Made by a program: the position numbers and the translations under genes. Source: DATKCN01 sp035513175 (GTDB lineage Bacteria; Chloroflexota; Chloroflexia; Thermomicrobiales; CFX8). Taken from it: a stretch of 64,000 nucleotides of DNA. The notes under the pieces are model-generated. The model had not been told where the DNA came from, ran no database searches, and was given only the letters and a program-made list of their open reading frames with translations. Below are positions 43,525-50,884 of the stretch, piece by piece. The stretch covers positions 1-64,000 of the forward strand of contig DATKCN010000250.1 in NCBI GenBank assembly GCA_035513175.1. The letters run 5' to 3'. Within the stretch, counting starts at the first letter, position 1, and every line of letters starts with the position of its first letter.

Positions 43525-44472
43525 GTGGTTCAAGACGGATCGAAGGTCGGGACTGGACCGTTGGCGACGCCTGCGGCTGGGCCGCAAGCCAGTGAGTCAC
43601 TGACGACCCTCGGCTCCGCCGCTCCGCAACGGCGCCGCACCAGCGTCTGGCAGCGCTTCCGCCGCCACCGGCTGGCGCTGATCGGGCTGACCATCCTCGT
43701 GCTTTTGGCAATCGTCTCGATCGGGGCGCCGCTCTTCACCCAACATGGTCCGTACAGCGTTGATCTGCGTTCGGCCCGCATGGGGCCGACCTCCAGCCAC
43801 ATTCTGGGGTCTGACCCCGCCGGGCGCGATGTCTTCAGCCGGCTGTTGTACGCCGGGCGGGTGTCGCTTTCAGTTGGCATTGTTGCCGTCGCGATCTACA
43901 CCGTCATCGGGGTTGTCCTGGGCGCGGTCGCGGGCTTCTACGGCGGGTGGGTCGACTCCACGATCATGCGGCTGGCCGACATCGTGCTGGCGTTTCCATC
44001 GCTGCTGATCATCATCACCGTCGTGTCGGTGCTAGGCCCCAGCCTGTTCAACATCATGCTCGTCATCGGCCTGCTCGGCTGGCCGCCGATCACGCGCCTG
44101 CTGCGTGGCGAGTTCCTGTCGCTGCGCGAGCGCGAGTTCATCGTCGCCGCGCGCGCCACCGGGGCGAGGAACAACCGGCTGATGTTCCGGCACCTGCTGC
44201 CGAACGCCATCGCGCCGATCATCGTTGCCGCCACCTTCGGCGTGGCGAACGCCATCCTGCTGGAGGCCGGGCTGAGCTTTCTCGGTCTGGGCGTGCAGCC
44301 GCCGACGCCGAGTTGGGGTAGCATGCTGACGGGCGCGCAGTCGCTGACCGTGCTGGAGTCGATGCCGTGGCTGTGGGTTCCGCCGGGCGTCATGATCGCC
44401 GTGGCGGTGCTCTCGATCAACTTCATCGGCGATGGCCTGCGGGACGCCCTCGACCCGTATCTGTCCCGCTGA
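43525..44472 (+). CDS. ABC transporter permease, DppC type
   Basis: A 315-residue permease with the DppC pattern: an N-terminal cytoplasmic tail, RFRRHRLALIGLTILVLLAI, the periplasmic stretch ending in HILGSDPAGRDVFSRLLYAGR, and the EAA loop (FIVAARATGARNNRLMFRHLLPNAIAPI). The start is a GTG at 43525, 18 bp after dppB. No ATPase (DppD/DppF) gene follows; the next genes are enzymes, so ATPases must be supplied from elsewhere in the genome. Confidence 0.93.
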   Translation: MVQDGSKVGTGPLATPAAGPQASESLTTLGSAAPQRRRTSVWQRFRRHRLALIGLTILVLLAIVSIGAPLFTQHGPYSVDLRSARMGPTSSHILGSDPAGRDVFSRLLYAGRVSLSVGIVAVAIYTVIGVVLGAVAGFYGGWVDSTIMRLADIVLAFPSLLIIITVVSVLGPSLFNIMLVIGLLGWPPITRLLRGEFLSLREREFIVAARATGARNNRLMFRHLLPNAIAPIIVAATFGVANAILLEAGLSFLGLGVQPPTPSWGSMLTGAQSLTVLESMPWLWVPPGVMIAVAVLSINFIGDGLRDALDPYLSR

Positions 44473-44573
44473 TCCGCTGCCCACGCGTCTATTGCGTATA
44501 TGAGGAGGGCCGCCCTGTAGAGACCGCGCCAGGCGCCTCGACGATCTGTTTTCAACCGGGGAGGGAACGCAAC

Positions 44574-45749
44574 GTGTCAGACATATACGGCAGGCTCGGC
44601 CTGCGTCCGCTCATCAACGCGCGCGGATCGCACACGCGGCTCGGCGGCTCGATCATGCCCGCCGAGGTGCTCGACGCCATGCGCGAGGCTGCTCAAACGT
44701 ACATCGTGCTGGAGGAGCTGCAGGAGAAGGCCAGTGAGGTCATCGCCCGCGCTACCGGCGCCGAGGCCGGGATGGTCACCGGAGGGGCCGCGGCAGGACT
44801 GATACTCGGGACCGCCGCCTGCATCGCCGGGAGCGATCCGGCCAGCATCGAGCGCCTTCCGGACACGTCCGGCATGAAGGGCGACGTGGTGATGCATCGC
44901 GCGCACCGCAACGGCTACGACCACAGTGTCCGCGCCGCCGGGGCGCGCATCGTCGAAGCAGGCTACGGGCACGGCACGATTCCCTACCAGCTCGAAGCGG
45001 CTATCGGCGAGCAGACGGCGCTCGTCTTCTACGTGATGGCTCCCTGGGCCAGCAAGGGCGCGCTCTCGCTGCGGAAAACCTGCGAAATCGCCCACCGCAA
45101 GGGCGTGCCGGTCATGGTCGACGCCGCCGCGATGCTGCCGCCCGCCGAAAACCTCACGCGCATCATCGCCGACGGCGCCGATCTGGTGGTCTACAGCGGC
45201 GGCAAGGGCATCCGTGGCCCGCAGTCGTCCGGCATTCTGGCGGGCCGCGCCGATCTCGTCCGTGCTGCGGCCATGAACGGCAGCCCGAATCACAGCATTG
45301 GGCGCCCTGCCAAGGCCGCGCGTGAGGACATCGTCGGGCTCATCGTCGCGCTGGAACGCTTCATGGCGCTCGATCACGACGCGGAGCTGGCGCGCTGCCG
45401 CGCGCAGGCCGAGTTCATGCTCGGCAAGCTGGGAGACTTTCCGGGCGTTGAGGCGCACTACCGGCACGACGGCTACGAGCACCCGATGCCGCGCGTCGAG
45501 CTGGTCATCGACCGTGCCGAGACCGGCATCGAAGCCGGAGAGCTGATAGGCGCGCTGGAACAGGGCGATCCGCGCGTGTTCGTCATCGCCTGGAACGGCC
45601 CGACGGCCAGCCCGAACAACATCACGATAAATACCCACACGATGCTGCCCGGAGAGGAGGACGCCGTCGCCGAGGTCATCGGTCACGCGCTCCGGCAGCG
45701 ATTGAATGCAAACGCGCCCGCGCTGGCGGGCAGTGTCGCGAGCTTATAG
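44574..45749 (+). CDS. SelA-like fold-type I PLP enzyme (not a typical SelA)
   Basis: A 391-residue PLP enzyme of the COG1921 group. The lysine that should bind PLP lies in VVYSGGKGIRGPQSSGIL (about 213), matching the SelA/DgaE pattern SGGK-x-x-x-GPQ. The conserved LINARG start occurs at residue 12, so the N-terminal tRNA-binding domain of genuine selenocysteine synthase is absent. Relatives act as ammonia-lyases on amino sugars or amino acids. GTG at 44574 follows GGGGAGGG. It sits in the ABC importer operon, so it probably processes the imported compound. True SelA activity is unlikely. Confidence 0.82.
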   Translation: MSDIYGRLGLRPLINARGSHTRLGGSIMPAEVLDAMREAAQTYIVLEELQEKASEVIARATGAEAGMVTGGAAAGLILGTAACIAGSDPASIERLPDTSGMKGDVVMHRAHRNGYDHSVRAAGARIVEAGYGHGTIPYQLEAAIGEQTALVFYVMAPWASKGALSLRKTCEIAHRKGVPVMVDAAAMLPPAENLTRIIADGADLVVYSGGKGIRGPQSSGILAGRADLVRAAAMNGSPNHSIGRPAKAAREDIVGLIVALERFMALDHDAELARCRAQAEFMLGKLGDFPGVEAHYRHDGYEHPMPRVELVIDRAETGIEAGELIGALEQGDPRVFVIAWNGPTASPNNITINTHTMLPGEEDAVAEVIGHALRQRLNANAPALAGSVASL

Positions 45750-45785
45750 GACCACATACGGAGCCACAGGGGCGGAAGGGGAACC

Positions 45786-46760
45786 ATGACGGCCACTCGC
45801 CAACCACCGGAACAACATCAGACGAGCGTGACGATGCCGCCTGACTTCGACGAGTTCTGGTCGCAGATCATGAGCGAGGTCGCCGAGATCCCGCTGAACG
45901 CGAGCATGACGCACGCGCCGATGCGCTCCACTGACGAGGTGGACGTCTACGAGGTCCACTATGACAGTCTCGACAGCGTCCGGATCGCGGGCTGGTACTG
46001 CCGCCCGAAGGAGAGCTACCTCGCGCCGCCGTATCCGGCGCTGCTGATCGTGCCGGGCTATGTGTCCGAGCCGTCGCTGCCGAAGTCGTGGTCCAAAATG
46101 GGGTACGCGGCGGTGGGCGTCGCCCCGCGCGGCAAGCTGCGCTCGAACCGGCAGTTCAACCCCGGCTACCCGAACCTGCTGACGCACAACATCATCGACC
46201 GCAACACCTACTCCTACCGCGGCTTCTACGTCGACGCCGCTCGCGCCGTCGATTTCGTGCTGTCCCGCCCGGAGGTCGACCCCTCACGCGTCGGCGTGCA
46301 CGGCAGCTCGCAGGGCGGGGCGCTTACGATCACGACCGCCGCGCTGCGCAACGACGTCATCACCTGCGGCGCTGCCGGGGCCCCGTACCTGTGCGGGTTC
46401 ATGGACGCCGCGTCGCTGACGCACTCGTATCCCTACGAGGAGATCAACGACTACCTGCGGCTGCACCCCGAGCACGAGGTGGCCGCGCGGGAAACGCTCA
46501 ACTACTTCGACGGCATAAACTTCGCGCCGCGCATCAAAGCGGACATGCTGGTCTACATCGGGCTTGAGGACGATGTCTGCCCGCCGGAGACCGGCTACGA
46601 CCTGGTGCGGGCCATGACGTGTCCGGTCGAGTTGATCGCGACCCCCAACTGCGCGCACGACGCCGGGCGCAAATGGGTCACACCGAAGGTTGAGGCGTTC
46701 CTGAACGAGCGCCTGCTGCCGGCCGCCTCCCAGTTGCACGCCGAGCCGACGGTCGGATAG
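45786..46760 (+). CDS. Acetyl xylan esterase/cephalosporin deacetylase-type hydrolase
   Basis: A 324-residue alpha/beta-hydrolase of the AXE1 (CE7-like) family. The catalytic triad is visible: Ser in VHGSSQGGA (about 174), Asp in GLEDDVCPP (about 261) and His in NCAHDAGRK (about 291). LIVPGYVSEPSLP precedes the oxyanion region. It would remove acyl groups from small sugars, antibiotics or similar esters in the cytoplasm. No signal peptide is seen. It follows the PLP enzyme gene by 36 bp and is probably part of the same operon. Confidence 0.87.
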   Translation: MTATRQPPEQHQTSVTMPPDFDEFWSQIMSEVAEIPLNASMTHAPMRSTDEVDVYEVHYDSLDSVRIAGWYCRPKESYLAPPYPALLIVPGYVSEPSLPKSWSKMGYAAVGVAPRGKLRSNRQFNPGYPNLLTHNIIDRNTYSYRGFYVDAARAVDFVLSRPEVDPSRVGVHGSSQGGALTITTAALRNDVITCGAAGAPYLCGFMDAASLTHSYPYEEINDYLRLHPEHEVAARETLNYFDGINFAPRIKADMLVYIGLEDDVCPPETGYDLVRAMTCPVELIATPNCAHDAGRKWVTPKVEAFLNERLLPAASQLHAEPTVG

Positions 46761-46770
46761 GGGGACTCTC

Positions 46771-47673
46771 ATGCCCGTATCGAACAGCAAGCCTGCCGAT
46801 TTTGACCGCTACTGGGACGAGAACGACCAGCGATTGGCGGCGATGCCACCCGCGCCGCAGCTGGAACCGCTCCCAATCCGCTCGAACGAGCACAGCGACG
46901 TGTACACGCTCAGAATCACGAGCTTCGGGCCGTATCGCGTCTTCGGCTACTACAGCGTGCCCAAGGGCGCTGGGCCGCATCCGGGCCTGCTCCTGACGCC
47001 CGGCTACGGCAGCGTCAAGGCGGTGCCCGACTACAACGACCGCAAGCGCTACGTCACGCTGCAGATCATGCACCGGGGACAGCGGCTGGCCGATCAGCCC
47101 TACGCGGCGACCTACCCCGGCCTGCTGACCGACCGCATCGACGACCCGGAACGCTACATCTTCCGCGACATCGTCGCCGACTGCCTGCGCGGCGCCGAGT
47201 TCCTGCTCGCGCGTCCCGAGGTCGACGCGAGCCGCGTGGCGGTCTCGGGCAACGATCTGGCGCTGATCGTCGCCGCACGGCGGTCCGGCTTCGCAGTCGC
47301 GCAGGCGGCCGATCTCATGTTCTGCCGGGCGATGGAGGCGCGTCTGCGCACGGAAGCGTATCCACTGGAAGAGATCAACGATTACCTCCGCGCCCATCCG
47401 GAGCGCGAAGCCGCCGTGGCGCGCACGCTTGCCTATCTGGACCCGACGCACCACGTGGAGCGCGTCAAGGTCACGACTCAGCTCAGTGCCGGCGATCAGG
47501 GCTCGATGGCAGGCGCCGGGTGGATGGCGCAGATGATCGGGCAGTTCGGAGGGCCGCTGGAGCAGTACCAGCTCACGCACGAGGGCGGCACGGACCACGA
47601 CGCGGTCGACGCCTGGCTGGCGCAGAAGCTCGGCGCGCAACCGATGTCGAGGTTCATCACGGCGTTCGACTGA
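46771..47673 (+). CDS. Esterase paralog lacking the nucleophile serine
   Basis: A 300-residue protein clearly related to its upstream neighbour along its length (DFDRYWDE, LLLTPGYGSVKAVPDY, FLLARPEVDASRVAVSG, EAYPLEEINDYLRAHPE). The nucleophile elbow reads VSGNDLAL where the neighbour has VHGSSQGG, so the catalytic serine is replaced and the small residues around it are changed. The acid and histidine regions are also altered (SAGDQGSM, HEGGTDHD). It is either a pseudoenzyme, perhaps a partner of the active copy, or uses other chemistry. It lies 10 bp after its paralog and is a likely product of tandem duplication. Confidence 0.82.
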   Translation: MPVSNSKPADFDRYWDENDQRLAAMPPAPQLEPLPIRSNEHSDVYTLRITSFGPYRVFGYYSVPKGAGPHPGLLLTPGYGSVKAVPDYNDRKRYVTLQIMHRGQRLADQPYAATYPGLLTDRIDDPERYIFRDIVADCLRGAEFLLARPEVDASRVAVSGNDLALIVAARRSGFAVAQAADLMFCRAMEARLRTEAYPLEEINDYLRAHPEREAAVARTLAYLDPTHHVERVKVTTQLSAGDQGSMAGAGWMAQMIGQFGGPLEQYQLTHEGGTDHDAVDAWLAQKLGAQPMSRFITAFD

Positions 47674-47731
47674 GCCAAGCGACGCGCCGCCTCGCGTGAG
47701 ACGGCCGTTCGGACAATACTGACTCGCGATT

Positions 47732-47773
47732 CAAAGGCTGCCACTTCTATACCCTGCCACGTGGCAGCCTTTG
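47732..47773. terminator. Bidirectional hairpin terminator
   Basis: A 13-bp perfect stem (CAAAGGCTGCCAC / GTGGCAGCCTTTG) with a 16-nt loop lies between the convergent importer operon and the EamA gene and overlaps the end of the latter. ATTTTCC follows on the plus strand. Confidence 0.8.
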
Positions 47774-48700
47774 ATTTTCCCCGTCAAGCGGTTCAGCCGG
47801 CGGGCGGCGACCGGAGTTCGTCACGATCACGCCGGTGAGGATTGTCGCGCCGCCCAGCAGCAGATAGCGCGTGATCGTCTCCCCCAGCAGCAGCCAGGCG
47901 AACAGCACCCCGAAGAAGGGCACGAGGTAGACGTAGACCGCGACTTGCGTCGGCTCCAGACCCCGCAGCCCCCGATACCACAGGATGTAGGCCACGAACA
48001 CGGCCAGCACGCTCATCGTGATCGCCGCCAGCCAGCTCTTCCAGGAAAACGCTGCCGCCTGCGCGACGATGTCCGCGTTGAAGACCAGCAGCGGCGACAG
48101 CATCACCGCGCCCAGGATCGTCGTCAGACCTGCCACCACATGCGGTTCGTATTCCTGCAGCAACGGCTTGGACAGCACAGTGTAGGTGGCCCACCCCAGC
48201 GGCGCGCAGATCAGGATCAGGATGCCGACAGCGTTGTCGATGCTGAAGCGCGCCTCGCTGCCGCCGTAGAGCAGGACGATCATGAACCCGCTGAACGCGA
48301 CGGCGATGCCGCTCAGCTTGCGTCGCGTCAGCGGCTCGCCCAGCAGCAGGCGGCTGATGATGGTCGTGAAGATTGGATTGCTGGTGACGATCAGGCTCGC
48401 CAGCGCCGCCGCCAGGTACGACTGCCCCCAGGCAATCGCCAGGTTGTTCACCACGCTGCCGCAAACGGCGATCAGCGCCAGTTGTCGCCAGACGGCGGCT
48501 GGCATGCGGGGGATCGTACGCCAGGTGAAGCCGAGCAGCGCGACGAAGCAGGCGGACGACAGCCCCACTCGCAGCAACACGACCCCCGCCGGGCCGACCT
48601 GTTCGACCACGTACTTCACGGCCACGAAGGTCGCGCCCCAGATCACCGCTGTCAGCAGCAGCGACAGGTGTATGAGAATCGGATAGCGCTGGAAGATCAC
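47747..48700 (-). CDS. EamA-family (DMT) transporter
   Basis: A 317-residue protein of ten hydrophobic segments in two EamA repeats. The first half has the typical AVIWGATFVAVKYVVEQVGP, and SLIVTSNPIFTTIISRLLLGEPL ends it; the second half repeats the pattern (YVYLVPFFGVLFAWLLLGETIT). Family members export amino acids and other metabolites. The start is a GTG at 48700. A bidirectional terminator covers its 3' end. Confidence 0.9.
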   Translation of the reverse strand: MIFQRYPILIHLSLLLTAVIWGATFVAVKYVVEQVGPAGVVLLRVGLSSACFVALLGFTWRTIPRMPAAVWRQLALIAVCGSVVNNLAIAWGQSYLAAALASLIVTSNPIFTTIISRLLLGEPLTRRKLSGIAVAFSGFMIVLLYGGSEARFSIDNAVGILILICAPLGWATYTVLSKPLLQEYEPHVVAGLTTILGAVMLSPLLVFNADIVAQAAAFSWKSWLAAITMSVLAVFVAYILWYRGLRGLEPTQVAVYVYLVPFFGVLFAWLLLGETITRYLLLGGATILTGVIVTNSGRRPPAEPLDGENQRLPRGRV

Positions 48701-49053
48701 GTAACAGATGCGGTCGTGTGACCTGTCAGCCTCGTTCGGTGCACGTGCCGCGCGCCTCCGCTGACCCAGAGCCTCGGTCTCTCATCCGCTCTGGGCAATC
48801 GGCAGTCCGTCCCGAAGTGTAACCGCCTCACCGTGACCGCATCTCGCGGCCCCAGTTTTCGCCCTCGCAACATCGTTGGACGCGGCTCTGGCTGGATCGG
48901 CGCGCCGTGTCGCCATCATGTCACGCTCCTGTAACGGGCGAGCCAGCGTTTGTAACGGGACTGCATCGAGCGCTTCCTATGCTTGAGTCAGACGGCAATC
49001 TGGAAAAGATGCGGGGCCGTCACGATCGGGTGGCGCATGGAAGGTGTCTCCAA
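48701..49053 (+). promoter_or_regulatory. Intergenic region with TGTAACGGG direct repeats
   Basis: No gene is seen in these 353 bp between two divergent genes. Two exact TGTAACGGG repeats (48930-48938 and 48951-48959) are 21 bp apart start to start, about two helical turns, and lie 95-124 bp upstream of the multicopper oxidase. Such spacing suits a dimeric regulator or a special sigma factor. An inverted CAGAGC/GCTCTG-like pair near 48768-48795 is weaker. Confidence 0.45.
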
Positions 49054-50130
49054 ATGAATGCGAAGCAGATGACTCGACGGAGCTTTGTCGGCCTGCTCGG
49101 CGCGCTGGGCATCGGAGCGGGTGTCTCGGCGTGCGGCGGCTCGGTGCGTCGTGATACCGAGCGCAACGTGTATTCCTCGCTCCCGGCCGCCTCGGTTGAC
49201 GCGACGCCCGGCATGGATTCGCACAACACCTCGCACACTCCGACGACCGGCGGTTCCGCCGAGAATTCCTGGGAGGAGATGGATCGCCTGCATGAGGAGG
49301 GTGTGAAAGCGTTTCCGGCGGCGACGGAAGGGCTCGGTGGCCAGCCGCTCGAGCACACGCTGGACGGCAACGTCAAGGTCTTTAACCTGACCTGCGATGT
49401 CGTGCAGTGGGAGGTCGACCCCGGCAGAGTCGTCGAAGCCTGGGCCTATAACGGTGTCGTTCCGGGACCGGAGATCCGCGTCACCGAGGGCGACGCAGTC
49501 CGCATCAAGGTCACGAACAACCTCGCCGAGAGCACCTCGGTGCACTGGCACGGGCTCATCCTGCCGAACGCCATGGATGGCGTGCCGTTCATCACCCAGC
49601 CGCCGATCACGCCAGGCTCCACATTCACGTATGAGTTCGTCGCCAAGCCGAGTGGCTCGCACATGTACCACTCGCACCACAATGCCGCCCAGCAGGTAAC
49701 CATGGGTCTGCTCGGGGCCTTCATTGTCGAGCCAACTGATCCGCTCAAGTACGGCTCGTTCGACAAGGAGTACACCCTCATTCTCAACGACGGCCCGCTG
49801 GGCTTTACACTGAATGGCAAGGGTTTCCCTGCCACGCAGCCGCTGACCGCCCTTCTCGGCGAAAAGATCCTCGTGCGCTACATGAACGAGGGGTTAATGA
49901 TCCACCCGATGCATCTGCACGGGATGCCGCAGCTCGTCATCGCCAAGGACGGTTGGCCGCAGCCGCAGCCGTGGATGTGCGACACCCTCAACATCGCGCC
50001 CGGCGAGCGGTGGGACGTGATCATCGAGGCCACCGAGCCAGGCGTCTGGGCCTTCCACTGCCACATTCTGACCCACGCCGAGTCGGCCCACGGCATGTTC
50101 GGCATGGTGACCGCGCTGATCGTCGAGTAG
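49054..50130 (+). CDS. Tat-exported lipoprotein multicopper oxidase
   Basis: A 358-residue two-domain multicopper oxidase. A twin-arginine signal (TRRSFVGLLGALGIGAG) ends in the lipobox GVSACGG, so the protein is folded with copper in the cytoplasm and then anchored outside. The four copper motifs are present: SVHWHG, MYHSHH, HPMHLHG and FHCHILTHAESAHGMFG, with the type 1 copper in the second domain. Only two cupredoxin domains are visible, shorter than three-domain laccases. It may oxidise copper(I), phenols or other reductants. ATG at 49054 is used; the upstream open frame is not coding-like. Confidence 0.88.
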   Translation: MNAKQMTRRSFVGLLGALGIGAGVSACGGSVRRDTERNVYSSLPAASVDATPGMDSHNTSHTPTTGGSAENSWEEMDRLHEEGVKAFPAATEGLGGQPLEHTLDGNVKVFNLTCDVVQWEVDPGRVVEAWAYNGVVPGPEIRVTEGDAVRIKVTNNLAESTSVHWHGLILPNAMDGVPFITQPPITPGSTFTYEFVAKPSGSHMYHSHHNAAQQVTMGLLGAFIVEPTDPLKYGSFDKEYTLILNDGPLGFTLNGKGFPATQPLTALLGEKILVRYMNEGLMIHPMHLHGMPQLVIAKDGWPQPQPWMCDTLNIAPGERWDVIIEATEPGVWAFHCHILTHAESAHGMFGMVTALIVE

Positions 50131-50139
50131 CAGGTAGCA

Positions 50140-50192
50140 GATCATGGGCATTGGACAGCGGCGCCGACGGCCCAACCCCGCTGCCCATGATC
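50140..50192. promoter_or_regulatory. Long inverted repeat between MCO and UspA genes
   Basis: GATCATGGGCA (50140-50150) and TGCCCATGATC (50182-50192) form a perfect 11-bp inverted repeat around a 31-nt centre. It starts 10 bp after the oxidase stop and ends 19 bp before the uspA start. It may be an attenuating hairpin or an operator. Confidence 0.5.
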
Positions 50193-50211
50193 CACTCACG
50201 GAGGAGGACAG

Positions 50212-50691
50212 ATGTATGTGCGCATCGTTGTTCCGTTAGACGGGTCGCTGGTGGCGGAAGAGGCGTTGCCGCACGCCGAGGAGCTTGCGCGGGCTCTTGG
50301 CGTGCCAATCGTTCTGCTGCGAGTCATCGACAATACGCCGGTTGGGTTGTGCGACAACTACGGAGTGGCCGTGAGCTACGTGCCCGGGACCGAGCTGGCG
50401 GATCGAGAAGAAGCAAGTGCCCGCGAGTATTTGACCGCCAGGCAAGAGCAGATCGTGGCGCGCGGCGTCGAGACTACGACAACGCTACGCCGGGGCCCCG
50501 TCGTCCGTGAGCTGCTCGGCGCCGCCCGCAACGGCGACCTGTACGTGATGGCATCCCATGGCCGGACGGGCATGCCGCGCTGGTTCCTGGGCAGCGTCGC
50601 TGAAGAAATGACCCGCGTGTCGAGCGTGCCCGTCATGCTCGTGCGGAGCAGGCAGGAACCGGCGGGTTCGGACCGGGAAGGCGCGCTGTGA
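50212..50691 (+). CDS. Universal stress protein (UspA family)
   Basis: A 159-residue single Usp domain. The start RIVVPLDGSLVAEEAL and the ATP-binding signature ASHGRTGMPRWFLGSVAEEM (G-x2-G-x9-G-S) are intact, so it belongs to the ATP-binding subgroup. Usp proteins support survival under stress by unclear mechanisms. ATG at 50212 follows GGAGGAGG. It may be read through from the multicopper oxidase. Confidence 0.93.
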   Translation: MYVRIVVPLDGSLVAEEALPHAEELARALGVPIVLLRVIDNTPVGLCDNYGVAVSYVPGTELADREEASAREYLTARQEQIVARGVETTTTLRRGPVVRELLGAARNGDLYVMASHGRTGMPRWFLGSVAEEMTRVSSVPVMLVRSRQEPAGSDREGAL

Positions 50692-50884
50692 GCACATTGC
50701 TCCCGCCCCCGGACCGTCATTCCCATGCCCTTTATCCCCGCTTCTCGTTCCTCTTCCCGCCGCTTGCTCGCCTCTTTTGCTCACTGAATCCGTACGTCTC
50801 TGACGATACTGAGACCTATGTACCCCTCCGGCATGTCATTGTGGCAACTACAATTGAACGTGACCCGCGCGGCAGTCGTGCGCG

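Noticed and set aside
44574..45749. SelA-like PLP enzyme as the selenocysteine synthase that serves the UGA gene
   Set aside because: It lacks the N-terminal tRNA-binding domain of SelA (the conserved LINARG start is at residue 12), fits the non-selenium SelA-like group, and sits in an importer operon.
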